Below are positions 20,461-29,413 of a DNA stretch of 63,992 nt, in pieces. The position numbers were made by a program, and so were the translations under genes. The notes beneath the pieces were generated by a model. The model was given only the letters and a program-made list of their open reading frames with translations, ran no database searches and had not been told where the DNA came from. This DNA is from Negativicutes bacterium (GTDB lineage Bacteria; Bacillota_C; Negativicutes; Sporomusales_B; JARLHX01): NCBI GenBank assembly GCA_031292015.1, contig JARLHY010000040.1, positions 1 to 63,992 of the forward strand. Reading direction: 5' to 3'. How positions within the stretch are numbered: the first letter of the stretch is position 1; each line of letters begins with the position of its first letter.

Positions 20461-21552
20461 CTAACGCAGTCCGCGCATCGGGTTGCCGCCGGCCGGCTGC
20501 TGGGTCTGGGCGCCGGCAGCCGCTTTGGCCGCAGGCAGCACGACCTGGTCGCCTTCTTTGATTCCGCTGAGAACTTCCGTTTTTTCGTCGTCGGACAGGC
20601 CAAGCTGAACCACAGCGGTCTGCGGTTTACCGTCAACCATCACCTGCACGGTTTTCTGCCCTTTGACTTCCTTGACCGCGGATAACGGTATGACCAGCGT
20701 ATTCCTGCTCTCGCCGACCCTGACGGTAACCCGGGCGGTCATGGTGGGGAAAAGCAGTCCCTGGGGAGAGTCAACATCGACATAGACGGTATAGTAGACT
20801 ACATTGGACTGGACAGTGGCTTTCTGGGATATCAGCGATATGACACCATGAAAGGTTTTGCCCGGATAAGCGTCCACCGTGAAATCGACCGTCTGCCCGA
20901 GCTTCACCCTGCCGATATCCGATTCGTCCACCTGTACCTGAATCTGCATCTTGGACAAGTCAGCCACCGTCAACAGCACCATCGGGTTGGAAATACCCGG
21001 CGCCACCGTCTGCCCGGCGGGAATGGGCTTGCCGATCACCCGGCCGTCGATGGGAGCGGTGATGACGGTGTAGCTCAGCTGAGACGCGGCGTTGTCGTAT
21101 GTAGCCTTCGCTACGTCGTAGTTGGTGCGGTCGGCGTCAAGCTGCTGAATCGATACGCCGCCGATGGCGGCCAGCTGTCTGCTGCGCTCATAGTTGGCCC
21201 CAGTGTTGACCATCTGGGCCCGGGCCTGGTCAACCTGGCTTCTCAGCGCGGTATCGTCAAGGACGATCAGGACCTGTCCCGCTTTAACCATGTCGTTTTC
21301 ATTGACCTTGACTTCGGTAATCAGGCCGGTGATACGCGCACTGACATCGACCGAGTTCACCGCCGCGATGGTTCCCGTGGCGGCCACGCTGGCCAGGATG
21401 TCGCCGCGTTCCACCGTCATGGTAGTACCGGTGAACGCCGGCTTGTTGCTCTTGCCGTAATAGGTCATGCCGCCCCAGGCCGCCATCACCACGACCAGCG
21501 CCAGAACAATCCATTTCTTATATTGAAAAATCTTTTGCCAGATCGCTTGCAT
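20461..21552 (-). CDS. Efflux membrane-fusion protein (MacA-like)
   Basis: 363 residues: N-terminal anchor (WIVLALVVVMAAWGG), a split lipoyl/biotinyl-like domain (ILASVAATGTIAAVNSVDVSARITG ... YTVITAPIDGRVIGKPIPAGQTV), a coiled-coil hairpin of about 60 residues, then beta-barrel and membrane-proximal domains. It connects the MacB-like permease to the cell exterior, and in a diderm to an outer-membrane channel. ATG at 21552 follows GGAGGTGCAGTG. The promoter upstream carries a TetR-like operator. Confidence 0.93.
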   Translation of the reverse strand: MQAIWQKIFQYKKWIVLALVVVMAAWGGMTYYGKSNKPAFTGTTMTVERGDILASVAATGTIAAVNSVDVSARITGLITEVKVNENDMVKAGQVLIVLDDTALRSQVDQARAQMVNTGANYERSRQLAAIGGVSIQQLDADRTNYDVAKATYDNAASQLSYTVITAPIDGRVIGKPIPAGQTVAPGISNPMVLLTVADLSKMQIQVQVDESDIGRVKLGQTVDFTVDAYPGKTFHGVISLISQKATVQSNVVYYTVYVDVDSPQGLLFPTMTARVTVRVGESRNTLVIPLSAVKEVKGQKTVQVMVDGKPQTAVVQLGLSDDEKTEVLSGIKEGDQVVLPAAKAAAGAQTQQPAGGNPMRGLR

Positions 21553-21580
21553 CACTGCACCTCCGTGTAGTATTAATTCA

Positions 21581-21609
21581 AGTGTACTACCATCTGACTG
21601 ACCAGTCAA
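21581..21609 (-). promoter_or_regulatory. Efflux operon promoter with TetR-like operator
   Basis: Minus strand TTGACT (21609-21604), 17-base spacer, TACACT (21586-21581). The palindrome TGACTGACCAGTCA (21595-21608) covers the -35 box and part of the spacer. This position and symmetry fit a TetR/AcrR-family repressor; no such gene is adjacent. Confidence 0.7.
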
Positions 21610-21691
21610 CATTATAATCGGCCGCTGGGCGGTACAAGTCTCTCTATTACAAGCATAATAGCCAGATATGAAAAATATGTGACAAAAGTCC

Positions 21692-21718
21692 GCCCTGGCA
21701 AAATAACTTCGCCAGGGC
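21692..21718 (-). terminator. Terminator after proA
   Basis: GCCCTGGC with GCCAGGGC around an 11-base loop; the minus side continues GGACTTTTG and the plus side TTTATT. Confidence 0.75.
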
Positions 21719-21723
21719 TTTAT

Positions 21724-22977
21724 TCAGCGTATTTGTCCGTTGCCGCTGACGATGAACTTGCTGCTCGTCAGTTCGGCCAGGCCCATCGGCCCTCGGGCAT
21801 GCAGTTTTTGGGTGCTGATGCCGATTTCCGCTCCGAATCCGAACTCCAAACCGTCGGTAAAGCGGGTGGAGGCGTTGACATACACCGCGGCGGCATCCAC
21901 TTCGCTTTGGAAACGGCGGGCGTTGTCATAATCCCGGGTGACAATGGCTTCCGAGTGGCGGGTGCTGTAAGCGGCGATATGCTCAAGCGCCGCGGCGATA
22001 TCGTCCACCACTCTCACCGCCAGGATCAGGTCAAGGTATTCAGTGGCCCAGTCCTCATCAGTGGCTGGCTTCACCGCCGCATGATACCGTCTGGTCTCAG
22101 CGCAGCCGCGGATTTCCACCCCGGCCTCGTGATACTGGGTGAGCATCCCCGGCAGAAATTCTGCCGCGACGGAGCGGTGAACCAGCAGCGTTTCCATCGC
22201 GTTGCAGACCCCGGGGCGGGATACCTTGGCGTTGAAAGCGATAGCCTGAGCCATCGCCAGGTCGGCTGAGGCGTCGACGAAGGTATGGCAGACACCGATG
22301 CCGGTCTCGATCACCGGTACGGTGCTGTTTTCCACCACCGTCCTGATCAGGCCGGCACCACCTCTGGGAATGATGACATCAAGATATTCCTTCAGTTTGA
22401 GCATGGCATCCACCGCCTGGCGGTCGGTGGTTTCCACCAGCTGCACCGTCCCTTCCGGAACCCCGGCGCCGGTGGCGGCGGCCGAGAGAACCCGGGCCAC
22501 TGCGACATTCGAGCCGATGGCCTCCGAACCGCCGCGCAAAATGACGGCATTGCCGGCTTTGAGGCAGAGTCCGGTGGCGTCGGCCGTGACGTTCGGCCGG
22601 GCTTCATAAATAATAGCGATGACGCCAAGCGGTACGCGAATCTTTGTAATTTCCAGCCCGCTAGGGCGGCGGCCGCCGCTGATCACTTCACCGATCGGAT
22701 CAGGCAGCGCGGCGATTTCCCTGAGGCCGTCAGCCATAGCCCTGACCCGGGCCTCATTAAGCATCAGCCGGTCGAGAAGAGCCCGGGACAGCCCCTTGTC
22801 GCGGCCTTTATCCAGGTCAACCGCGTTGGCGGCCAAAATCGCGCCGCAGTTTGCTTCCAGCGCCGCGGCCATAGCCATCAACGCGGCGTTTTTCACGGTT
22901 GTTGGCAGGCCGGCCAGAATCCTGGCCGCTTTCTTGGCCCTGGCCCCCTTGTCGCGGAGTTCGACAGCATAATCCAT
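21724..22977 (-). CDS. proA: Gamma-glutamyl phosphate reductase
   Basis: 417 residues, standard length, with the ALDH-like core: EARPNVTADATGLCLKAGNAVILRGGSEA, the active Cys in VSRPGVCNAMETLL and the C-terminal NASTRFTDGLEFGFGAEIGISTQKLHARGPMG. It reduces glutamyl-5-phosphate to the semialdehyde in proline synthesis. ATG follows GGAGGGGAAG. It lies 12 bases after proB. Confidence 0.98.
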   Translation of the reverse strand: MDYAVELRDKGARAKKAARILAGLPTTVKNAALMAMAAALEANCGAILAANAVDLDKGRDKGLSRALLDRLMLNEARVRAMADGLREIAALPDPIGEVISGGRRPSGLEITKIRVPLGVIAIIYEARPNVTADATGLCLKAGNAVILRGGSEAIGSNVAVARVLSAAATGAGVPEGTVQLVETTDRQAVDAMLKLKEYLDVIIPRGGAGLIRTVVENSTVPVIETGIGVCHTFVDASADLAMAQAIAFNAKVSRPGVCNAMETLLVHRSVAAEFLPGMLTQYHEAGVEIRGCAETRRYHAAVKPATDEDWATEYLDLILAVRVVDDIAAALEHIAAYSTRHSEAIVTRDYDNARRFQSEVDAAAVYVNASTRFTDGLEFGFGAEIGISTQKLHARGPMGLAELTSSKFIVSGNGQIR

Positions 22978-22989
22978 GTGCTTCCCCTC

Positions 22990-24117
22990 CTATACCAATA
23001 ACACCAGATTGTCCCGGTGTATCACTTCATCATAGGGTTTGCCGCCCAGAATCGCGGCGATCTCATTGGTATGGGCCCCCATAATCCTGCGGGCCTCGTC
23101 GGCGTTATAGTTGGCTATTCCTCTGGCGATTTCGCGGCCTTCGGCTGTGAGGATGCGAATAGTATTGCCGTGTTCGAACTTCCCTTCCACCGCTTTGATG
23201 CCGGCGGCCAACAGGCTCGAACCGCCTTTTAGGATGGCCCGCTCACAGCCTTTGTCCACCGTCACCGACCCATGGATCCGGGCCCCGAAAGCCAGCCAGC
23301 GTTTGCGGATATGCAGCCGGTTTTCCTTCGGCAGGAAAAGGGTTCCCAGCTTGGCGCCGCTCACGATCTCCCGGATAACTCCGTGCCGGCCGCCGGAGGC
23401 AATCACCATGACCACCCCGGAATTGACGGCGATCTTGGCGGCCTGAATCTTGGTGTACATGCCGCCTGTGCCGGTGGGCGTCCCAGGGCCGCCGGCCAAA
23501 TCCTCGATCTCGGCCGTGATATCGGTCACTTCCTCCACCAGATGGGCGTCGGCGCTCTTTTGGGGATTGGCAGTATACAGTCCGTCGACGTCGGACAGGA
23601 TGATAAGCAGATCGGCGTCGACGATACTGGCGACCATCGCCGACAGGGTATCGTTATCGCCGATCTTGAGCTCATCCACCGCTACGGCGTCGTTTTCATT
23701 GATAACCGGTATGACCCGCATCGCCAGCAGGCTCATCAGCGTGTTGCGGGAATTGACATAACGTTTGCGGTTAACCGAATCCTCGCGGGTAAGCAGCACC
23801 TGGGCGACGATCTGACCGTACTCGCCAAACAACTTCTCATAGGTATGCATCAGGATGCCCTGTCCGACCGCCGCAGCCGCCTGGATCTCCGGCATCGTTT
23901 TCGGCTTTTCCTTCAGTCCCAGCCGGGCCATTCCGGCCCCTACGGCGCCGGAAGAAACTAGGATGATCTCTTTGTCCTGATTGGCCAGGTCGGAAAGCTC
24001 CCTGACCAGTTTCTCGATCTGATCCAGATTCAGTTTCCCGGTACCGTAAGTCAGCGTACTTGTGCCGACCTTGACGACAATTCGCTTGGCGTCAGCCAGA
24101 TTGCTCCTGGTGAGCAT
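22990..24117 (-). CDS. proB: Glutamate 5-kinase with PUA domain
   Basis: 375 residues: amino-acid kinase domain (IVVKVGTSTLTYGTGKLNLDQ, ILVSSGAVGAGM, DNDTLSAMVASIVDADLLIILSDVDGLY) and a C-terminal PUA domain (about 280-360). It catalyses the first, feedback-regulated step of proline synthesis. ATG at 24117 is preceded by GGGGGAG at normal spacing; an ATG five codons earlier lacks that. Confidence 0.98.
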   Translation of the reverse strand: MLTRSNLADAKRIVVKVGTSTLTYGTGKLNLDQIEKLVRELSDLANQDKEIILVSSGAVGAGMARLGLKEKPKTMPEIQAAAAVGQGILMHTYEKLFGEYGQIVAQVLLTREDSVNRKRYVNSRNTLMSLLAMRVIPVINENDAVAVDELKIGDNDTLSAMVASIVDADLLIILSDVDGLYTANPQKSADAHLVEEVTDITAEIEDLAGGPGTPTGTGGMYTKIQAAKIAVNSGVVMVIASGGRHGVIREIVSGAKLGTLFLPKENRLHIRKRWLAFGARIHGSVTVDKGCERAILKGGSSLLAAGIKAVEGKFEHGNTIRILTAEGREIARGIANYNADEARRIMGAHTNEIAAILGGKPYDEVIHRDNLVLLV

Positions 24118-24131
24118 GGCGATCTCCCCCA

Positions 24132-24425
24132 TTAATTCGGTAACTCAATTTTCGGCTTCTCCGAATGACGCCGGTACAGGAGTCCGTTCCGGCCGATAAC
24201 CTGCACCAGTTCCGCACCAATCGCCCGGGCCAGCGAGTCGATCGCCTCCCGCGGCTCCTGCGGACTGTTTTTCAGCACCCGTACTTTGATCAGTTCCCGG
24301 GCGGCGATTACATCCTCGGCCCCGGTCATCACCGTATCCGCCACACCGGCCTTGCCGATCTGGACCACCGGGTCCAGGCTGCTGCCCAGCGCCTTCAGAT
24401 ACCTCTTCTGTTTACTTGTCAGCAT
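24132..24425 (-). CDS. yhbY: CRM-domain ribosome assembly RNA-binding protein YhbY
   Basis: 97 residues: LTSKQKRYLKALGSSLDPVVQIGKAG and the GxxG-containing VIGRNGLLYR of the CRM fold. It binds pre-50S particles. It lies between obgE and proB in the common Firmicute order. Confidence 0.95.
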   Translation of the reverse strand: MLTSKQKRYLKALGSSLDPVVQIGKAGVADTVMTGAEDVIAARELIKVRVLKNSPQEPREAIDSLARAIGAELVQVIGRNGLLYRRHSEKPKIELPN

Positions 24426-24451
24426 AAAAGTCTCAGGGTTGCCCCTGCCTC

Positions 24452-25723
24452 CTAGTCCTTAAACTCAAATTCCATGCCCCGGATGCGCACCGTGTCGCCT
24501 TCCTTTATGCCGCGTTCCCGCAGGGAGATGTCGATGCCGAGCTTCCGCCAGATCAGTTGAAACCGGCGGAGGGCTTCGTCATTTTCAAAATTGGTCATCG
24601 CCACCAGCTTGTCGATACCTTTTCCCTGAACCATAAAGGCCCCGTCCTCGTCCCGGCCGATGGTATACTCTTCTTCCGGTTTGGCTTCGAAGACGACGGT
24701 ATCAATTGGTTCAGCCGGCTCGTCCTTGTACTCGGCCAAAAGCTGCGCCGCACGCTCCATGAGCTGCGGCAGCCCTTCGCCGGTGGCAGCCGAAATAGGA
24801 TATACCTCGCGGCCTTCCTTGGCAAGATAGTCGGCCACCTGCTGAAAATGTTCCCGCGCCTGCGGCAGGTCCATCTTGTTGGCGGCGACGATCTGCGGCC
24901 GGGACGCCAGCCTTTCGTTGTACAGCTTGAGCTCGTCGTTGATCTTATGGTAGTCCTCGACCGGATCCCGGCCTTCCAGGCCGGAAACGTCCAGGACGTG
25001 GATAATAACCCGCGTCCGCTCGATGTGGCGGAGAAAGTCGTGTCCCAACCCCTTGCCTTCATGGGCGCCATCAATCAGCCCGGGAATATCGGCCAGAACG
25101 AAGCTCTGCCCCTCCCGCAGGCTGACCACCCCCAATACCGGGGTGAGGGTGGTGAAATGATAGGCGGCGATCTCCGGTTTTGCCGCCGATACGGTGGCCA
25201 GAATGCTCGATTTGCCGACACTGGGATAACCTACCAGACCGATGTCGGCCAGTACTTTCAGTTCCAGTACCAGCGCGCGCTCTTCGCCTGGTTCTCCCTG
25301 TTCGGCGAAAGTCGGGGCCCGGTGGACGGAGGACACAAAACGGGCGTTTCCTCGCCCGCCGCGACCGCCCTTGGCCACCACCAGTTCTTGTCCCGCGGTT
25401 GTCAGGTCGCCGAGAACCTGGCCGGTAGCCTCGTCCTTGACCAGTGTTCCGGGAGGTACCTTGACGTACAGATTTTCGCCCTGATGGCCATGCATGTCTT
25501 TCGTCTGGCCATTGTCGCCGCTGGCTGCCTTAAACTTGCGCTTGAAGCGAAAGTCGACCAGGGTGTTGATGTTGGGGTCAACCACCAAAACGGTGTCTCC
25601 GCCGCGCCCTCCGTCACCGCCGCTCGGTCCGCCCCGCGGCACAAATTTCTCCCGGCGGAAACTGGACATGCCGTTGCCGCCGTCACCGGCCTTTACCTGA
25701 ATTTTGGCTCTGTCAATGAACAT
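24452..25723 (-). CDS. obgE: GTPase Obg
   Basis: 423 residues: Gly-rich OBG fold (about 1-157: GDGGNGMSSFRREKFVPRGGPSGGDGGRGG), G domain with P loop GYPSVGKSS, switch region LADIPGLIDGAHEGKGLGHDFLRHIERT and NKMD, then a C-terminal OCT domain (YTIGRDEDGAFMVQGKGIDKLVAMTNFEN). It acts in 50S assembly and stress or sporulation control. Upstream lies a short Spo0B-like gene, the same neighbour as in Bacillus. Confidence 0.98.
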   Translation of the reverse strand: MFIDRAKIQVKAGDGGNGMSSFRREKFVPRGGPSGGDGGRGGDTVLVVDPNINTLVDFRFKRKFKAASGDNGQTKDMHGHQGENLYVKVPPGTLVKDEATGQVLGDLTTAGQELVVAKGGRGGRGNARFVSSVHRAPTFAEQGEPGEERALVLELKVLADIGLVGYPSVGKSSILATVSAAKPEIAAYHFTTLTPVLGVVSLREGQSFVLADIPGLIDGAHEGKGLGHDFLRHIERTRVIIHVLDVSGLEGRDPVEDYHKINDELKLYNERLASRPQIVAANKMDLPQAREHFQQVADYLAKEGREVYPISAATGEGLPQLMERAAQLLAEYKDEPAEPIDTVVFEAKPEEEYTIGRDEDGAFMVQGKGIDKLVAMTNFENDEALRRFQLIWRKLGIDISLRERGIKEGDTVRIRGMEFEFKD

Positions 25724-25796
25724 CGTTGCTCTGTCTCCTTCGGCTGCGGTAGCTCGCTTTTCCTATGCTATGTAATATATGCCAATCAGCCGAATA

Positions 25797-26018
25797 TTAT
25801 AATCCTGCGTCCCGCCCCCCGGCGGCCTGTTGTTCGCGGTACGCCTGAAGCGGCTTGGCTACAAGGTCGGGATCTTTTGATAGTTCTTCAATATATCGCA
25901 GGGCCTTCTCCACCCGGCCCAGTTGCAGCAGGGCGTGAACAACCTGGAAGTGGTTGATGAAATCGTGGCGTTGCGCCCGCAGCAATTTCTCCATCTGGTC
26001 CGAACTGTCCTTAGACAT
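25797..26018 (-). CDS. Short Spo0B-like protein (phosphotransferase helical domain only)
   Basis: 73 residues. LLRAQRHDFINHFQVVHALLQLGRVEKALRYIEEL is the Spo0B/sensor-kinase helical hairpin with the H box (QRHDFINH). The C-terminal kinase-like domain of Bacillus Spo0B is absent. Its position directly upstream of obgE matches the Bacillus spo0B-obg pair. It may be a minimal phosphotransfer or RNA-binding remnant; the His is intact. Start ATG at 26018. Confidence 0.82.
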   Translation of the reverse strand: MSKDSSDQMEKLLRAQRHDFINHFQVVHALLQLGRVEKALRYIEELSKDPDLVAKPLQAYREQQAAGGRDAGL

Positions 26019-26084
26019 AAAACGCCCTCCTATCTGGCTATCTTAATGCTTTCGCGTCCCTCCGGCAAAAATCCTGTCGGAGCC

Positions 26085-26122
26085 AAAAAATAGTGCCTGC
26101 GGCGCTTCCTGCCACAGGCACT
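26085..26122 (-). terminator. Terminator after rpmA
   Basis: Minus strand AGTGCCTG ... CAGGCACT with extended inner pairing, then ATTTTTTGG. It separates the ribosomal protein operon from the spo0B-like/obgE operon. Confidence 0.9.
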
Positions 26123-26134
26123 AGGGTCCACTCT

Positions 26135-26428
26135 CTACATTACCGCTTCTTCCACCGGGTATACGCTGATCTGGCGATTCTCGCGGCCTTTGCGCTCGAA
26201 CGCGACCCGGCCGGTGACTTTGGCGAACAAGGTATCGTCGCTGCCGATACCGACATTCATGCCAGGATGGAAGTGGGTGCCCCGCTGGCGAACCAGGATG
26301 CTGCCGGCAGAAACCACCTGGCCGTCGTGGCGCTTGACGCCAAGGCGCTGCGCCGCGCTGTCACGGCCGTTTCGCGAACTGCCTACACCCTTTTTATGAG
26401 CAAAAAGCTGAAGATCAAATTTAAACAT
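26135..26428 (-). CDS. rpmA: Ribosomal protein L27 with cleavable N-terminus
   Basis: 97 residues from the ATG eight bases after GGAGG (the ATG three codons earlier is too close). The start [18 protein letters not shown] contains the LQLF/AHKK cleavage site of Firmicute L27 pre-proteins, processed by Prp, whose gene is just upstream. The L27 core ([28 protein letters not shown]) is complete. Confidence 0.98.
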   Translation of the reverse strand: MFKFDLQLFAHKKGVGSSRNGRDSAAQRLGVKRHDGQVVSAGSILVRQRGTHFHPGMNVGIGSDDTLFAKVTGRVAFERKGRENRQISVYPVEEAVM

Positions 26429-26433
26429 TTCAT

Positions 26434-26754
26434 TCACCTCCTGTGTTCGGCGATACGAACACTACTCGAACTGACTTTAGCGATTTCCGTCAAACCTAGG
26501 AGCATTGTCGCCAAAACCGCTTCAGTCAAAGCATCGGGCGGTTTTTTCAGCTCCAGGATAAGTTTTCCCTCGGCAATATCCAGGGTAAATTCGCGTTTCA
26601 GCTGCCGCTCAAGTCCAAGCACTGCTGTCTGGGTCAAAGCAGCAACCCCGGCGCACACGATATCCTGCCCATGAGGAGCGGTACCTGCGTGGCCGTTGAC
26701 CGCAAAGCCGGTAATTTCCCCGGCGCTGTTGCGATAAACCTGAATGTTGATCAC
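26434..26754 (-). CDS. prp: Ribosomal-processing cysteine protease Prp
   Basis: 106 residues, GTG start overlapping the last base of rplU. Catalytic motif NGHAG and [11 protein letters not shown] (His and Cys) are present. Prp cleaves the N-terminal extension of L27, encoded next. The gene order rplU-prp-rpmA is the conserved Firmicute arrangement. Confidence 0.96.
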   Translation of the reverse strand: MINIQVYRNSAGEITGFAVNGHAGTAPHGQDIVCAGVAALTQTAVLGLERQLKREFTLDIAEGKLILELKKPPDALTEAVLATMLLGLTEIAKVSSSSVRIAEHRR

Positions 26755-27065
26755 TAGGCATCAATCTTTTCAATAACGACTTTCGTATATGGCTGACGAT
26801 GGCCTTGGCGCCTGCGGTAATTGGCTTTGGCCTTGTACTTGAAAACAAGAATCTTCTTGCCTTTACCCTGGGCCAGCACCTTGCCGGTCACTTTGGCGCC
26901 GGCTACCACCGGTTTGCCGATAGTGAGTTCGCCGTCTTTGACCACAGTCAAAACCCGGTCAAACTGCACAGCTTCGCCTTCACCTGCGTCAAGCTTTTCC
27001 ACCATGACCACGTCGCCTTCGCTGACGCGGTATTGCTTGCCGCCGGTCTCGATGATTGCATACAT
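26754..27065 (-). CDS. rplU: Ribosomal protein L21
   Basis: 103 residues, complete L21: [14 protein letters not shown] ... FDRVLTVV ... [22 protein letters not shown] with the terminal [14 protein letters not shown] follows AGGGAGGTG. First gene of the L21-Prp-L27 operon. Confidence 0.98.
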   Translation of the reverse strand: MYAIIETGGKQYRVSEGDVVMVEKLDAGEGEAVQFDRVLTVVKDGELTIGKPVVAGAKVTGKVLAQGKGKKILVFKYKAKANYRRRQGHRQPYTKVVIEKIDA

Positions 27066-27200
27066 ATGTTACACCTCCCTACATATTCATACTCGCCGGA
27101 TGCGGTACTTCAGGCCGTAAGTCAGCCCAAAGGTTTGTGACCTTCGCCGAGCGGTTCGGGACAACGAGTAGGACAGTCGCCTACAGCACAAAATTTTATC
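27066..27200 (-). ncRNA. Probable L21 leader (autoregulatory 5' region)
   Basis: About 135 bases upstream of rplU lack a gene and contain GC-rich pairing segments. Firmicute rplU operons often carry an L21 leader RNA here. The assignment rests on position and length; the conserved motif was not confirmed. Confidence 0.4.
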
Positions 27201-27256
27201 ATAAAGCCTTGTTTTTGTCAATAAACCGGCCTGTGACGGTCCTGTCGGTGACCTGA

Positions 27257-28693
27257 CTACTTGCCCTGCAGGATGCAGTAGGCTTCGCCGTGCATCGTCG
27301 GAACCTCTTCCACCACCAACTGGCGCGACAGCTCTTTCGCCAGACGTTCCAGCTCGCCCTGGCGTTTCAGCTCCTCGGCCACCCGCGGTCCCACCTGGAT
27401 AATCAGCGGTTTGCCGGCCGGTTCGAGTTTGTTCAGCTTGCGAAGCTCGCGCCGGACGGCGATCGCCACCGTTTCCGGCGAACGGATAAGGCCCCGCCCC
27501 TCACACCAGGGACACTCGCCGTATAGAACGGTCTCCAGATCCTGCCGTGCCTTCTTGCGGGTCATCTCCACCAGTCCCAGACGGGTGATGCCAAGAACGC
27601 TGGTCTTGGTCCGGTCCTTCTTCAGCCGATCCTCCAGCGCGGCGAGCACCGCCTGCTGGTGTTCTTCCTTATCCATATCGATAAAATCGATGATAATGAT
27701 GCCGCCGATATCCCTCAGCCGGATCTGGCGGGCGATTTCCGCCGCCGCCTCCAGATTGGTCTGAAAAACCGTGTCCCATAAGGCGGTTCGGCCGACAAAC
27801 CGCCCGGTGTTGACATCAATGACTGTCAGCGCCTCGGTGCGGTCGATCACCAGATAGCCGCCGCATTTCAGCCAGACCCGCCGTTCCTGCAGCTTCTCCA
27901 GTTCGCTGTCGATTCCGTAGCAGGTGAAAATATCCTCCGCCCCTTCGTAGAGCTCCAGCCGGTCCGCCAGCTCCGGCGAGGTGAACCTGAGGAGATCATT
28001 GACCCGTCCGTAGGCTTCCCGGTTGTCGACAACGAACTTTTCCACATCGGCGGCCAGGTAATCCCGCACCAGCCGGATCACCAGATCGACGTCGCGGTAA
28101 AGCAGCATCGGCGCCTTGGCCCGTTTGAACCTTGCCTCCAGGGCGTTCCACATATTGACCAGATACTCGATATCCTTGGTCAGGTCATCCGCACTCTTGC
28201 CTTCGGCAACAGTCCGGATGATGATTCCCATGCCTTTCGGCCGGACTCTGTCAGCCACCTCCCGCAGGCGTCGCCGTTCCTCTTCCGATCCGATCCGCCG
28301 GGAAACGCCGCTGAACTCGACGGTAGGCATCAGCACCACGTATCTTCCCGGCAGCGTCAACTCATTGGTGAGGCGGGGCCCTTTTGTTCCCAGGGCGTCC
28401 TTGGTCACCTGCACAGCGATCTCCCGGCCGACGCTCAGCGGTTCGGTCTTGCTGCCGGGCCTGGCTTCGTCGCCAAGGTCGCCGCTGTAAAGAAACCCGT
28501 TTTTATCTCGGCCGATATCGACGAAGATTGCCTGCATCCCAGGCAGTACGTTCTGAACCTTCCCTTTATAGATATTGCCGACAATGTGCCCGCTGCCGCT
28601 GCGTTCCACCACGGCTTCGACCAGTTCCCCGTCCTCCAAGAGAGCCATCCGGGCCTCTTCCGGCACCATGTTCACGACAATGGTTTTGGCCAT
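27257..28693 (-). CDS. rng: Ribonuclease E/G
   Basis: 478 residues, RNase G size. An S1 domain near the N-terminus (GNIYKGKVQNVLPGMQAIFVDIGRDKNGFLY), the catalytic DNase I-like domain with metal aspartates in TVIDVNTGRF and IIIDFIDMD, and the zinc-link CPWCEGRG. It processes rRNA and mRNA 5' ends. ATG follows TAGGGAGGCG. It lies 22 bases downstream of the DUF2344 gene, as in many Firmicutes. Confidence 0.96.
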   Translation of the reverse strand: MAKTIVVNMVPEEARMALLEDGELVEAVVERSGSGHIVGNIYKGKVQNVLPGMQAIFVDIGRDKNGFLYSGDLGDEARPGSKTEPLSVGREIAVQVTKDALGTKGPRLTNELTLPGRYVVLMPTVEFSGVSRRIGSEEERRRLREVADRVRPKGMGIIIRTVAEGKSADDLTKDIEYLVNMWNALEARFKRAKAPMLLYRDVDLVIRLVRDYLAADVEKFVVDNREAYGRVNDLLRFTSPELADRLELYEGAEDIFTCYGIDSELEKLQERRVWLKCGGYLVIDRTEALTVIDVNTGRFVGRTALWDTVFQTNLEAAAEIARQIRLRDIGGIIIIDFIDMDKEEHQQAVLAALEDRLKKDRTKTSVLGITRLGLVEMTRKKARQDLETVLYGECPWCEGRGLIRSPETVAIAVRRELRKLNKLEPAGKPLIIQVGPRVAEELKRQGELERLAKELSRQLVVEEVPTMHGEAYCILQGK

Positions 28694-28714
28694 GGTCTCG
28701 CCTCCCTAACCGGT

Positions 28715-29413
28715 TCAGATATCCAGCGGCGACATGCGGCGGCCGCCTTGAATCACATAAAGTCCGCGGCGGTTGATCAGCGCAGCCGCTGGGTCGACTG
28801 CCAGCCCGAACTGGCTGACAAGCACCGCCAGAACGGCGCTGGGCTTGACACTGCCCCCCGGGGTGATCTTTATCTCCATATCCAGCGCCAGACCCTCACC
28901 GGTTGCCGTCAGCCCGATCTCGCCGGCGACATACTCCTTTACGTCAAGCTGCCGCTTCCCTTTGGGGCTTTCCTTGACATACTGCACCTCCAGGGCCTCA
29001 TCGAATCGCCTGACGCTGTCCTGGGCCGCGGCGAAAGCCCCTTCGCCTTCCAGCGGCACGACAATCCGGTAGCTGGCCAGATTGACCACCGCCATCAGCG
29101 CCGCGTGCTTGGCGGTAATCTCCCGCGTCGCCTTCAGGACAATCCCTGCCGGCAGCGCAGCCGCCAGGGCCGCGCTGAAATCGGCAGCCGAAATCTCATT
29201 TTTCACTTCCACATCCAGGTATTCGGCGTCGCTGGTCACCCCCAGCGACAACGCCGACCCAAAAGCCATTTTCATGTGGGGATTGAACCCTTCCGAATAA
29301 GCCACAGGCAGCTTGGCCCGCCTGAGAGCCCTCTCCATCACCCGGGAGTAGTCCAGATGGGATATGTAGCGGATTGACTCGCCCTTGGTGATTTCCAGCC
29401 GCAGTTTTCTCAT
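28715..29413 (-). CDS. TIGR03936 / DUF2344 family protein
   Basis: 232 residues from ATG at 29413. The opening LRLEITKGESIRYISHLDYSRVMERALRRAKLPVAYSEGFNPHMKMAFGSALSLG is diagnostic of this radical-SAM-linked family. Its start overlaps the radical SAM gene by four bases; the two are fused in some genomes. The reaction is unknown, possibly an RNA modification. Confidence 0.92.
   Translation of the reverse strand: MRKLRLEITKGESIRYISHLDYSRVMERALRRAKLPVAYSEGFNPHMKMAFGSALSLGVTSDAEYLDVEVKNEISAADFSAALAAALPAGIVLKATREITAKHAALMAVVNLASYRIVVPLEGEGAFAAAQDSVRRFDEALEVQYVKESPKGKRQLDVKEYVAGEIGLTATGEGLALDMEIKITPGGSVKPSAVLAVLVSQFGLAVDPAAALINRRGLYVIQGGRRMSPLDI

Noticed and set aside
24557..25957. 466-codon plus-strand frame opposite obgE
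   Set aside because: A shadow of a well-conserved GTPase gene.
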